Part shown: piece by piece, positions 15,709 to 24,658 of the stretch
How positions within the stretch are numbered: position 1 is the stretch's first letter
Layout of the letters: every line of letters starts with the position of its first letter
Assembly (NCBI GenBank): GCA_022510765.1
Contig: JAFLSU010000007.1
Location: forward strand, 28,171 to 80,127
Length of the DNA stretch: 51,957 nucleotides
Direction of reading: 5' to 3'
Origin: Christensenellaceae bacterium
GTDB lineage: Bacteria > Bacillota > Clostridia > Christensenellales > CAG-138
The notes under the pieces: model-generated
The model's database searches: none
What the model saw: only the letters and a program-made list of their open reading frames with translations
Told to the model about the DNA's origin: nothing
Made by a program: the position numbers and the translations under genes

Positions 15709-18225
15709 ATGAACAAGATGACCAAAATCTTGGCTCTCGTCTTGGTGCTCATGATGGTTCTGCCTGTTCTGGCCGCTTGCAAGAGGCCCGCTGACGGCGA
15801 CACCACTCCCGAGCCCGGCGCAACTAAGGATCCTCAGAGTGAAAACACTGAGAAACCCGGCGAAGAAGGCGCAGAGTACACCTACAACCTGACCCTGGGC
15901 GCAGGCCCCACCAACTGGAACCCCCATACTTGGGAAATGAACACCGACAGTGAGATCATGTCTTACCTCGAGATGCCCATCGTTGACGCTATCCTCGCAG
16001 AAGACGGCATCAACTTCAAGTGGGTATTCGAAATGGTAACCGACATCACTGACGTAACTGCAACTTATGCAGATCGTGAAAAGTGGCTTGAGCCCGATGA
16101 GAAAACCGGCGAACTCCCCACTGAGAACTACATCTATGAGATGAAGCTCAACCCCGATGCAAAGTGGGAAGATGGCACCCCCATCAACGCTGACACCTAT
16201 ATGTGGTCCATGGAGCGCCTCATTTCCAGCGAGATGAAGAACTATCGTTCCAACAACTACACCAGGGGCGATACCGCGCTTGTCAACGCTTATAACTACT
16301 ACTACAACAACCTCGCAGGTACCAACCAGTATGCACAGCTCATCAAAGGAATAGATGAGAAAACCGGTGAGTACATCTACAACACCGCGTGCGAAGAGGG
16401 TACAACGGAGTATGGTATCTCTCTCGTTGAGAATGCAGCATATTTTGGCGGACGAACCATTCAGTATTATTATGAATACAACAACGGTCAGTATGCGGAT
16501 CTCTTCATCGCTGAGGACGGAACCGACATCTATCAGTACCTTAATGATTTGGGTGCAGGCGATTACTACGTAGCAGTCGATGAAAAGATCGAAGGATACC
16601 TTAAGGAGCTCGTTGTTAACTTTGAAGACCCCGAAGATGAATGGATTCTCCTCATCGGTGCAAAGAGCGGCACTTGGGGCGATAAGGTTGAATTCTCCGA
16701 CGTTGGTCTCCAGAAGGTAGACGATTACACCATCGTTTACATCAACGCAGAGGCAGTAACCCCGTTCTATTTCTACACTGCATGCACCAGCGGCTGGATC
16801 GTATACAAGGATCTCTATGAGGCTGGCTACAAGACCACCGGCAAGCTCACCACCACCAACTACGGTACTTCCGTTGACACCTACATGGCATACGGCCCCT
16901 ACAAGCTCCAGTCCTTCGAAAACGACAAGCAGTTCGTTCTCGTAAGGAACGAGAACTGGTATGGCTGGACCGATGGCAAGCATGAAGGTCAGTACCAGAC
17001 CACCAAGATCGTTTACGACATCATTGCTGAGGATGCAACCGCGCTGATGTCCTTCCTGCAGGGTAAGCTTGACGAAGTCTCCCTGACTTCCGATGATATG
17101 GCTACCTATCGTATGTCCAGCAACCTGCTCAAGACCGACCAGACCTACACCTATCGCTTCGTATTCAACAGCGATCCCGAGAGTCTTGCAAAGCTTGAGA
17201 ACGAAGCTGGCGACGGCGCAAACAAGAGAGTTCTCCAGTACGACGATTTCCGCAAGGCTATCTCCCTGTCCATCGACCGTACCGCATTCTGCAACCAGGC
17301 TACTTCCGCTCATAAGCCCGCTTATGCGCTCCTCAACAGTCTCTACTACTATGATGTCGAGAACGACAACGAATCCGTATACCGTAGAACCGACGAAGCT
17401 ATGAGCGCGGTTTGCCGCCTCTATGGCATCGAATACGGCGAAGGCAAGGAATATGCTAATGTTGAAGAGGCATACGCTTCCGTAACCGGCTACGATGTAG
17501 AAGCAGCAAGGGCACTCTTCCAGGCAGTTGCTGAGCAGGCAATCGCAGAAGGTCAGTACACCGAAGGTCAGGCGATCAACATCACCTGCGAAGCAACCGG
17601 TGCACAGTCTCTCTCCGCTGACGACCAGAAGCAGCAGGAGCTCATGAACGAGTTCGTCGCAGCAGCAACCGTTGGCACTCCCTTCGAAGGTAAGATCACC
17701 TTCAAGTTCCTCGCTGGCGCACAGGATCGCTATGGCGATGTTGCAACCGGTAAGATCGAGATGATCCGCGGTGCATGGGGCGGTGCAGCATTCTATCCCT
17801 TCTCCACTATCCGCGTATACTGCAACCCCGGTTACATGGGCGGTCTCGAAGAGATCCATGAGTCCGGCGGTTGGGATCCCAGCACGGATACCCTGACCAT
17901 CCCCATCAACGGCGAGGATGTAACCAGGACCTTCGAGGAGTGGTCAGATGCTATCAACGATCCTAAGCAGTATGCTAACGATCCCGATATGTGTCTGCAT
18001 ATCCTCTCCTACCTGGAGACCGGTATCCTCAGCACCTATCAGTGCATCCCCGTATCTTCTGACGTTGTCGTATCCATGTTCTCCAACCAGATCAAGTACG
18101 CAACTCTCGACTACAACATCATGTATGGCTACGGCGGAATCCGCTTCATGACCTACAACTACAATGATGCAGAATGGGCAGATTACGTTGCATCCCAGGG
18201 CGGCACGATTGATTACACTGAGTAA
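15709..18225 (+). CDS. oppA: peptide ABC transporter substrate-binding lipoprotein, enlarged
   Basis: The protein binds peptides outside the membrane and hands them to the OppBC channel. Residues 1-23 are a lipoprotein signal peptide with lipobox LAAC and Cys at 24, followed by a negatively charged linker. The SBP_bac_5 fold is shown by ANWNPHTW-like start (GPTNWNPHTWEM), NPDAKWEDGTPINADTYMWSMERL, and the DFRKAISLSIDRTAF motif. At 838 residues it is far longer than usual (about 540-600), with extra Tyr- and Asn-rich sequence near residues 180-300. The start follows TAAGGAGG. Codon use is strongly biased, suggesting high expression. Four other transporter genes follow. Confidence 0.9.
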   Translation: MNKMTKILALVLVLMMVLPVLAACKRPADGDTTPEPGATKDPQSENTEKPGEEGAEYTYNLTLGAGPTNWNPHTWEMNTDSEIMSYLEMPIVDAILAEDGINFKWVFEMVTDITDVTATYADREKWLEPDEKTGELPTENYIYEMKLNPDAKWEDGTPINADTYMWSMERLISSEMKNYRSNNYTRGDTALVNAYNYYYNNLAGTNQYAQLIKGIDEKTGEYIYNTACEEGTTEYGISLVENAAYFGGRTIQYYYEYNNGQYADLFIAEDGTDIYQYLNDLGAGDYYVAVDEKIEGYLKELVVNFEDPEDEWILLIGAKSGTWGDKVEFSDVGLQKVDDYTIVYINAEAVTPFYFYTACTSGWIVYKDLYEAGYKTTGKLTTTNYGTSVDTYMAYGPYKLQSFENDKQFVLVRNENWYGWTDGKHEGQYQTTKIVYDIIAEDATALMSFLQGKLDEVSLTSDDMATYRMSSNLLKTDQTYTYRFVFNSDPESLAKLENEAGDGANKRVLQYDDFRKAISLSIDRTAFCNQATSAHKPAYALLNSLYYYDVENDNESVYRRTDEAMSAVCRLYGIEYGEGKEYANVEEAYASVTGYDVEAARALFQAVAEQAIAEGQYTEGQAINITCEATGAQSLSADDQKQQELMNEFVAAATVGTPFEGKITFKFLAGAQDRYGDVATGKIEMIRGAWGGAAFYPFSTIRVYCNPGYMGGLEEIHESGGWDPSTDTLTIPINGEDVTRTFEEWSDAINDPKQYANDPDMCLHILSYLETGILSTYQCIPVSSDVVVSMFSNQIKYATLDYNIMYGYGGIRFMTYNYNDAEWADYVASQGGTIDYTE

Positions 18226-18254
18226 TCCAACCTACCGCGTATAAGTAACCAAAT

Positions 18255-18286
18255 ACTTCCGGAGCCGGGAAACCGGCTTCGGAAGT
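18255..18286 (+). promoter_or_regulatory. intercistronic hairpin between oppA and oppB
   Basis: A 14-bp stem (ACTTCCGGAGCCGG against CCGGCTTCGGAAGT, one wobble) closed by a GAAA tetraloop and not followed by a T run. Such structures often protect the upstream message and reduce expression of the downstream genes, giving more binding protein than permease. Confidence 0.65.
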
Positions 18287-18361
18287 AAACATAATTAGCT
18301 CAAATTCGGCATGATCGTTATCGGATCCTGCTTAAGACTTTGTTAGATAAGGAAACAGCCT

Positions 18362-19321
18362 ATGCGAACACTAAAATATGTATTAAAGAGGCTACTGTTC
18401 TTGGTTATAACGTTCTTCATCATTATGACCATAACATTCTGCCTCATAAAGATGCTTCAGGTTGAGATTCCTCTCGGACCTCAAGGTCAGATCGAGAAGG
18501 AGCGCCGCGAAGCACTCGGCTGGAATGAGCCGATCCTTACTCAGTACGGTATCTATCTTAAAAACATTTTCACCAAGTTTGACTGGGGTACTTCTTGGAA
18601 GGTATCCTACATGACTCCGGTTGCCGAGGTATTGTTCAGCCGCATGATGCCAACCATCCTCGTCAACGTTCTATCAATTTTAATAGGTCTGCCACTAGGC
18701 ATTGTTCTCGGCATTTTTGCTGCGCTTCTAAAGAACAAATGGCCTGATCATGTAATTTCGGTAATAATTGTCTTATTTATTTCGGTCCCGTCATTCGTAC
18801 TTGCATTCTTCCTACAATACTTCCTTGCATTTAAGCTGCAATGGTTCCCGCTCGTTATGAGTTCCGTTGCTGATGCGGGCGGTATGTTCACATGGAAGAT
18901 GATTTATTCCATTATGCTTCCCGTTATGGCGGGTGCATTCTATGAAATTGCTTATTTTGCGCGTACCGTTCGTGCAGAGCTCACCGAGGCTCTGACCAGC
19001 GACTACATGCTTCTTGCGAGAACGAAGGGTCTCACCAAGCAGAAGGCTATCGTGCGCCATGCGCTCAAAAACGCAATGGTTCCCATTCTGCCCGTTATCA
19101 TCGGTACCTTCCTCAGCGTTCTGGGCGGTTCCATGGTTCTTGAGCAGATCTTTGCCATCCCCGGTGTCGGTACCCTTACGCTTTCGTCACTCACATTCCG
19201 TGACTATGACTTGTTCGTATTGACTTCAATGTTCTACACCTTGATTGGTTTGTCTGCGGCAATACTGACCGACCTTAGCTACGGCTTCCTTGATCCTCGT
19301 ATTAAGATGGGAGAGAGATAA
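18362..19321 (+). CDS. oppB: peptide ABC transporter permease OppB
   Basis: The first of two membrane subunits forming the peptide channel. The 319-residue protein has the OppB plan: one N-terminal helix (residues 8-30), a loop with GPQGQIEKERREALGWNEPILTQY, then five helices. The EAA-type loop contacting the ATPases is visible as YMLLARTKGLTKQKAIVRHALKNAMVP. The length is standard, unlike OppA, OppC and OppD here. ATG 18362 follows AAGGAAACAGCCT, a moderate ribosome site. Confidence 0.93.
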   Translation: MRTLKYVLKRLLFLVITFFIIMTITFCLIKMLQVEIPLGPQGQIEKERREALGWNEPILTQYGIYLKNIFTKFDWGTSWKVSYMTPVAEVLFSRMMPTILVNVLSILIGLPLGIVLGIFAALLKNKWPDHVISVIIVLFISVPSFVLAFFLQYFLAFKLQWFPLVMSSVADAGGMFTWKMIYSIMLPVMAGAFYEIAYFARTVRAELTEALTSDYMLLARTKGLTKQKAIVRHALKNAMVPILPVIIGTFLSVLGGSMVLEQIFAIPGVGTLTLSSLTFRDYDLFVLTSMFYTLIGLSAAILTDLSYGFLDPRIKMGER

Positions 19322-19322
19322 T

Positions 19323-20867
19323 ATGGCAAACATCAATGAATACAAACATATCTCGGCTGAGAAGTTCCGCTTTGTTCAGGATAATGAAAAGATCCACGAT
19401 AAAGCGTTGAAGACCAAACCCATCGGATATTTCCAGGATGCTTTCTCAAGATTCAAGAAGAACAAGGCTTCGGTCGTTGCGGCTGTTATCCTTGGCTTGA
19501 TAATCCTCTATGCGATAATCGTTCCCTTCATTTCTATCTATGATATTGGCGATTCAGATGGTTTCTACACCAAATGTCGCCCGACCCTTGCTATCGGCGA
19601 TTTTGTGATCTTTGATAGTACAAGGGAAATGACCCTCAATGAGAGGTATTACAATTACTACACCGCGATCGGTGTCGGCGCGACCGACCCCGACGGCACT
19701 GCCGAGCTCACCTGGCAGGACGGCATTGAATCCGAGTTCAACCCGGTCACAGCTATAAAGAAGGAAACCGAAAATGCCGGTAAGATCAGCAGAATTGCAA
19801 AGGTTGATTCCTACCTGATGATTGGTTTCCAATATCTCCGCATGACTCCTTCCGATTTCCAGAAGATTCTCGACTGGGAAGCTGAGAACGGTATTAAAGT
19901 CGTTTACCCGATGGTTGATACGAGCGATCCCGACTGCGAGGATCCCACCGACGCAAACGTGTGGTACAAGTCCCTCGGCATGATGCCGCTCTCCGAAAGC
20001 GGTAACAAGCTCACACTCGATGGTGTTAAGGAGCAGGGCTATGTAGATAACTACCTCCGCGATCAGGATGGCAACGTTATGTACTATGCACAGCGCGACA
20101 AAAACACTGTTGAGATTCGCGTTCTCTACCACAACTATTATATTTACAAGACCGGACACGAACCCATCTTCCTCTTCGGTTCTGATGGTAAGGGCTATGA
20201 CATCTGTACCCGTATGGCTTACGGTCTCAGGCTCTCCCTCGTTCTGTCCGTCGGCGTTGCATCCGTCTGTTTCATCTTCGGCGCGATCTTCGGTGCGATC
20301 GAAGGCTACTATGGCGGTTGGATCGACCTTCTCCTCGAGCGTGTAGTCGATATCCTCTGGCGTATGCCTTTGTACATCATCGTTTCGCTGTTCCAGCTGC
20401 ATCTGGTCAACACCGGTAAGGCAACGGTATTGGGCGGCTTGCTATTGGCATTCTGTGTGACCGGTTGGATCGGTACGGCTGCTGTCGTCAGAACCCAGTT
20501 CTACCGCTTCAAGAATCAGGAGTACATCCTTGCGGCGAGAACCCTTGGCGCGGGCGATCTGAGGCTTATGTTCAGACATATCTTCCCCAACGCTATCGGT
20601 ACCATCATCACCAGCTCCGTATTTGCAATACCCGGTGTCATCACGAGTGAAGCAACGTTCTCATACCTCGGTATCGTTAACTTCAACTCCAGCACCTCCG
20701 TATCCCTTGGTACGATGATGTCGGATGGTCAGCGCTACCTGCAATACGATCCTCATATTCTTCTCATCCCTGCGGCCGTCATCGCTATCATGATGATTTG
20801 CTTCAATCTGTTCGGCAACGGTCTGCGCGATGCATTTAACCCGTCATTGAGAGGAGCGGATGAATAA
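19323..20867 (+). CDS. oppC: peptide ABC transporter permease OppC with a large external insertion
   Basis: ATG 19323 starts one base after the oppB stop and has GGGAGAGA before it; the longer frame from 19290 lies inside oppB. The 514-residue protein has an N-terminal cytoplasmic segment, helix 1 (about 45-65), then some 210 residues before the conserved FGSDGKGYDICTRMAYGLRLSL segment and the five remaining helices. The usual spacing is 30-50 residues, so there is an extra extracellular domain of about 170. The EAA loop is AARTLGAGDLRLMFRHIFPNA. The consensus GTDxxGRD just before helix 2 is changed to GSDGKGYD. Confidence 0.9.
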   Translation: MANINEYKHISAEKFRFVQDNEKIHDKALKTKPIGYFQDAFSRFKKNKASVVAAVILGLIILYAIIVPFISIYDIGDSDGFYTKCRPTLAIGDFVIFDSTREMTLNERYYNYYTAIGVGATDPDGTAELTWQDGIESEFNPVTAIKKETENAGKISRIAKVDSYLMIGFQYLRMTPSDFQKILDWEAENGIKVVYPMVDTSDPDCEDPTDANVWYKSLGMMPLSESGNKLTLDGVKEQGYVDNYLRDQDGNVMYYAQRDKNTVEIRVLYHNYYIYKTGHEPIFLFGSDGKGYDICTRMAYGLRLSLVLSVGVASVCFIFGAIFGAIEGYYGGWIDLLLERVVDILWRMPLYIIVSLFQLHLVNTGKATVLGGLLLAFCVTGWIGTAAVVRTQFYRFKNQEYILAARTLGAGDLRLMFRHIFPNAIGTIITSSVFAIPGVITSEATFSYLGIVNFNSSTSVSLGTMMSDGQRYLQYDPHILLIPAAVIAIMMICFNLFGNGLRDAFNPSLRGADE

Positions 20868-22948
20868 TGGCAAAGAAACTTGAAGTCAAAAACTTAATTA
20901 TCTCTTTCCGTACCAACAATGGTACCGTAAAGGCTGTCCGCGATATTTCATTTGACATCGAAAAGGGCGAGACCCTTGCTATCGTCGGTGAGTCCGGTTC
21001 CGGTAAGTCCGTAACCGCAAGGGCTATCATGGGCATTCTTGCAAACAACGCCATCCCTGAGGGCGGCGAGATTATCTACGATGGTCAGGATCTCATGCAG
21101 ATCGACGAGGAAGATTTCCACAAGATCCGCGGAAACCGGATTTCCATGATCTTTCAGGATCCTCTCTCCAGCCTTAACCCCATCGTTCGCATAGGTACTC
21201 AGCTTACCGAGGCGATGATCCTCAACGGTAAGGCCAACCAGAGGGAGGCAAGGCGCACTTACTCATATAAAGTAGGTCTGCTTTCCGCAGCGATGAAGAG
21301 TGCCGGTGTTCAGGATGTCGATTCAAAGATCAAGATCATGAATTCCGCATTGGAGATCGGAAGCAAGGCTGAGCGTGATTACAACTATTCACGCGAGCGC
21401 ATCGAGTCCATGATCAAGAACATTAACGATGTCGTTATCGATTCCATCAACGGCGAGCCCGCTGCGGTCGTCAAGGAAATGAGGCTCATCGTTAAGGATT
21501 CACAGAATGCTTACAATCCGTTCCTTATCGATGCAAACAAGAGCGAGCTGCCCGCTCTCATGAACCGTTTCAAGGATGAAATGACTGCATATAAGAGCAC
21601 CGGCGATCACAAGGCTACCGATGCAACATTGGCAAAGGTCAAATCCATCCTCGAAGCCGCACTGGCTAAGAGCGCTCCGAAATTCTTCGCGATGGGCTAT
21701 TGTAAGCTCAATAACTGCCTGCCTGAATTTGATGGTAAGGGCATTGATGCTTACAATCAAGCTATTGAACGCAAGCTTAACGATGGTTTCCTCAATGGCT
21801 TCGCTGCAGATGTAGCAAAGGGTCTTGAGTATTCCAATAATCAGGCCTTTATCGCAAAACGCGGCGTAGTTTCTCAGCTCGATTCCGCTCTGAGCAAGAT
21901 GTCCGGTGAGCGTATTGATATTTCCGTCTGTGAACAGGGATGCAAGCAGCTTGCTAAAGTCGTCGAGGCATCCCTCGACAGGCTTGCAATTCGTAAGGAT
22001 AGTATAGCTTATACATTTAAGACCAGCATCAAGTATGCCGTAGACACTTATAAGCACGCGCTTAAGGTCGAGAACAGGAATCACCTTAACAAGCGCGACC
22101 GTGAATTCAAGAACAGGATGGATATTGAGCTTTATCAGAACAATATCCGTCATATCATCAGCAATGCAAGTGATAACTATAAATCTCAGCTTGCTGCGGC
22201 AGAAAAGATCGACTATATCGAGCTTGCACATGAAATGATCACATACCTCGACGAGCTTTGCTCCAAGAAGGTATATACCGTAACCAAGCGTAAGGCGCAG
22301 ATCCGCGCTATCGAACTCATGGAGGAAGTCGGTATCACCGATGCACGCCGTCGTTTCAGGCAGTATCCCTTCGAGTTCTCCGGCGGTATGAGGCAGCGTA
22401 TAGTTATTGCTATCGCTCTTGCGGCTAACCCGGATATTCTCATCTGCGACGAGCCTACGACCGCGCTTGACGTTACCATCCAGGCACAGATTCTTGAGCT
22501 TATCAACAGGCTTAAGGCGGAGCGCCAGCTGTCCATCATCTTCATTACCCACGACCTCGGCGTTGTTGCTAATATGGCCGATAAGATCGCGGTTATGTAT
22601 GCAGGTAAGATTGTTGAATACGGTACTGCTGATGAGGTATTCTATGAGCCGGCGCATCCCTATACCTGGGCGCTGCTGGCATCAATGCCCGACCTTGACA
22701 CGACCGAAAAGCTCGATGCTATCCCCGGCACACCTCCGAATATGCTCTTCCCGCCCGTCGGCGATGCATTTGCGGAGCGCAACAAGTATGCTATGGCAAT
22801 CGATTTAGAGGAACAGCCGCCAATGTTCAAGATCAGCGATACTCACTCTGCTGCTACGTGGCTGTTGCATCCCGATGCACCCAAGGTTGAACCTCCTCGT
22901 ATCGTAACCGAAAGAATTGAAAGAATGAAGAAACTCGGGGGAGAATGA
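20867..22948 (+). CDS. oppD: peptide ABC transporter ATPase OppD with about 340 inserted residues
   Basis: One of the two ATPases energising peptide uptake. All nucleotide motifs are intact: Walker A GESGSGKS (41-48), Q-loop Q97 in MIFQDPLSSLNP, signature SGGMRQR from S505, Walker B ILICDEPTTALD, and the H-loop FITHDLGVV. Family members are about 330-350 residues; this one has 693. The extra sequence lies between the Q-loop region (KANQREARRT, near 130) and AIELMEEVGITDARRR (near 481), that is, in the helical subdomain that contacts the permease. It is helix-rich and charged. The C terminus keeps the OppD oligopeptide domain. The frame is continuous and codon use matches the rest, so it is not an assembly fusion by eye. 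It overlaps oppC by 1 base. Confidence 0.9.
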   Translation: MAKKLEVKNLIISFRTNNGTVKAVRDISFDIEKGETLAIVGESGSGKSVTARAIMGILANNAIPEGGEIIYDGQDLMQIDEEDFHKIRGNRISMIFQDPLSSLNPIVRIGTQLTEAMILNGKANQREARRTYSYKVGLLSAAMKSAGVQDVDSKIKIMNSALEIGSKAERDYNYSRERIESMIKNINDVVIDSINGEPAAVVKEMRLIVKDSQNAYNPFLIDANKSELPALMNRFKDEMTAYKSTGDHKATDATLAKVKSILEAALAKSAPKFFAMGYCKLNNCLPEFDGKGIDAYNQAIERKLNDGFLNGFAADVAKGLEYSNNQAFIAKRGVVSQLDSALSKMSGERIDISVCEQGCKQLAKVVEASLDRLAIRKDSIAYTFKTSIKYAVDTYKHALKVENRNHLNKRDREFKNRMDIELYQNNIRHIISNASDNYKSQLAAAEKIDYIELAHEMITYLDELCSKKVYTVTKRKAQIRAIELMEEVGITDARRRFRQYPFEFSGGMRQRIVIAIALAANPDILICDEPTTALDVTIQAQILELINRLKAERQLSIIFITHDLGVVANMADKIAVMYAGKIVEYGTADEVFYEPAHPYTWALLASMPDLDTTEKLDAIPGTPPNMLFPPVGDAFAERNKYAMAIDLEEQPPMFKISDTHSAATWLLHPDAPKVEPPRIVTERIERMKKLGGE

Positions 22949-22950
22949 TT

Positions 22951-24030
22951 ATGTCAGACCTGGATAAGAAATTAAGAATTGACAATTACACACCCGACTT
23001 TGACCCCGCGAAGGAACCGTTGCTTCGGGTCAGAAACCTGAAGCAGTACTTTAAGGCAACCAAGGCGGTCGATGATGTCAGCTTTGATATTAAAAAGGGT
23101 GAGGTATTCGGTCTCGTTGGTGAGTCCGGCTGCGGAAAGACTACCACCGGACGCTCGATCATCGGTCTTTATGACATCACCGATGGCGATGTATACTTTC
23201 GGGGCAAGCGCATCGGCATGGGCGCTGGCGCTGAAAAGCGCATCAAGCAGGAACTTAAGGCCGCTAAAGCTGCCGGGAATTCTGCACGCGTTGCTGAACT
23301 TGAGGCGGATAAGGTAGTTCATAAGGAACTCATGACAAAGATCCAGATGATCTTTCAGGATCCTGTCGGCTCCCTTGATCCTCGTATGACCGTTCGCGAA
23401 ATCATCTCCGAAGGTCTTATAATCCGCGGAATTCGCGATAAGAAATTCATCGATGAGAAGGTATCCAATGTTCTCGAGATGGTAGGACTTGTTCCAGAAC
23501 ACGCAGAGCGCTATCCTCATGAGTTCTCCGGTGGTCAGCGCCAGCGTATCGGTATTGCACGTGCGATCGTTCTTCAGCCCGACCTCATCATCGCTGACGA
23601 ACCTATCAGCGCATTGGACGTATCCATTCAGGCGCAGGTTATCAATTTGATGAACGATTTGCGCGAGCAAATGGGCTTGACTATCATGTTCATTGCTCAC
23701 GACTTGAGCGTCGTCAAGTACTTCTCCGACAGGATCGGTGTCATGTACTTCGGCAAGATGGTCGAGTTGGCTGATTCCGATGAGCTGTTTGCACACCCGC
23801 TGCATCCGTACACCAAGTCGCTGCTGTCCGCGATTCCTCTTCCCGACCCGAACTATGAGAAGAAGCGCAAACGTATCACGTACGTTCCCGCGCTCTCCCA
23901 TGACTATTCCAAGGAAGGACCTACTTTCAGGGAAGTTGTTCCGGGCCACTTCGTATATTGCAATAGCGAAGAGTTGAAAAAGTATCAGTCTGAGGTTGCA
24001 TCCATCGACGCAAATGCAAAGAAAAAGTGA
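22951..24030 (+). CDS. oppF: peptide ABC transporter ATPase OppF
   Basis: The second ATPase. ATG 22951 lies 7 bases after GGGGGAG; ATG 22945 is too close to it. The 359-residue protein has Walker A GESGCGKTT, Q-loop IQMIFQDPVGSLDPR, signature SGGQRQRIGIARAI, Walker B LIIADEPISALD, and the H-loop IAHDLSVV. A smaller insertion of about 35 residues, Ala-, Lys- and Glu-rich and probably a coiled pair of helices (around AEKRIKQELKAAKAAG), lies between Walker A and the Q-loop. The C-terminal oligopeptide domain is present (HPLHPYTKSLLSAIPLPDP). Confidence 0.93.
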   Translation: MSDLDKKLRIDNYTPDFDPAKEPLLRVRNLKQYFKATKAVDDVSFDIKKGEVFGLVGESGCGKTTTGRSIIGLYDITDGDVYFRGKRIGMGAGAEKRIKQELKAAKAAGNSARVAELEADKVVHKELMTKIQMIFQDPVGSLDPRMTVREIISEGLIIRGIRDKKFIDEKVSNVLEMVGLVPEHAERYPHEFSGGQRQRIGIARAIVLQPDLIIADEPISALDVSIQAQVINLMNDLREQMGLTIMFIAHDLSVVKYFSDRIGVMYFGKMVELADSDELFAHPLHPYTKSLLSAIPLPDPNYEKKRKRITYVPALSHDYSKEGPTFREVVPGHFVYCNSEELKKYQSEVASIDANAKKK

Positions 24031-24427
24031 TGTAAAATCTTGGGTTAAATATTTTACTAGCGCAATCATCGGTATGGTGATTGCGCTGGTGGTTTGTATT
24101 ACAAGAGGAATCTTCAATCAGACTGAAGCATCTCAGGTTTTGAAGATACTTTGCGATGCCTTCTTTATCCCTGGTGTTATACTTACCGGACTCGGATTGC
24201 TCTCCATTGCTACTGAGGATGGAACCTTCGACGGACTCCAATACAGCTTTAAGCAGATGAGGAACGTGCGTGCGAATTATCGCCGTGACGCGAGCACTCC
24301 GAAGTCCTATTATGAATACAAGGAGTCAGTAAAGAAAAAACGCAAAATTAAGTGGCATTCGATATTTGTAGGCCTAGCTTTTCTCGCAGTTTCGTTTGTA
24401 TTCGTATTACTGTTCAACAGAGTTTGA
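24014..24427 (+). CDS. DUF3899 membrane protein
   Basis: The frame begins inside the end of oppF; ATG 24014 gives 137 residues, beginning MQRKSDVKSWVKYF. It has two hydrophobic helices near residues 12-32 and 41-60, a GTFDGLQYSFKQMR segment, a charged stretch with YYEYKESVKKKRK, and a C-terminal helix. This pattern is that of DUF3899 proteins of Firmicutes, of unknown function. The overlap with oppF implies translational coupling and a possible link to the transporter. The ribosome site is poor. Confidence 0.7.
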   Translation: MQRKSDVKSWVKYFTSAIIGMVIALVVCITRGIFNQTEASQVLKILCDAFFIPGVILTGLGLLSIATEDGTFDGLQYSFKQMRNVRANYRRDASTPKSYYEYKESVKKKRKIKWHSIFVGLAFLAVSFVFVLLFNRV

Positions 24428-24443
24428 TTCACAATAGGCTGTG

Positions 24444-24472
24444 GCCATGGTGCATATGCATCATGGCATTTT
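24444..24472 (+). terminator. terminator of the opp-like operon
   Basis: GCCATGGTGCA and GCATCATGGC form a stem (one wobble) around TAT, followed by ATTTTCATTT. Confidence 0.65.
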
Positions 24473-24595
24473 CATTTCAAATTCCGCAAAGAAAGGAATC
24501 TTTGCAAACGCATGATAGTTGTTCTGAATGCAAACTCATAATTTAGTCTGGCGTATCGAAGTACAGCATTATAGATATATAGTGCATTATATGGA

Positions 24596-24624
24596 TTGAC
24601 AAATTCGACCCATGCTCCTATAAT
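24596..24624 (+). promoter_or_regulatory. consensus promoter of the first MATE gene
   Basis: TTGACA and TATAAT, both perfect, 17 bases apart. It fixes the gene start downstream, at 24659. Confidence 0.85.
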
Positions 24625-24658
24625 GCGATTAAAAATTGTTGGATTGAAGGAGCTTGCT

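Noticed and set aside
15706..17859. 717-codon open frame on the minus strand
   Set aside because: It is the exact antisense of oppA, which has signal peptide, lipobox, ribosome site and family motifs. The long open antisense frame results from biased codon use.
21500..22657. 385-codon minus-strand frame opposite the OppD insertion
   Set aside because: No ribosome site, no family features; the plus-strand frame is continuous with OppD motifs on both sides. It does not show that the insert is a reverse-oriented gene.
20867..22948. intein in OppD
   Set aside because: The insert is near intein size, but it starts without Cys/Ser at a junction, lacks the terminal HN followed by C/S/T, and lies outside the P-loop and other usual intein sites.
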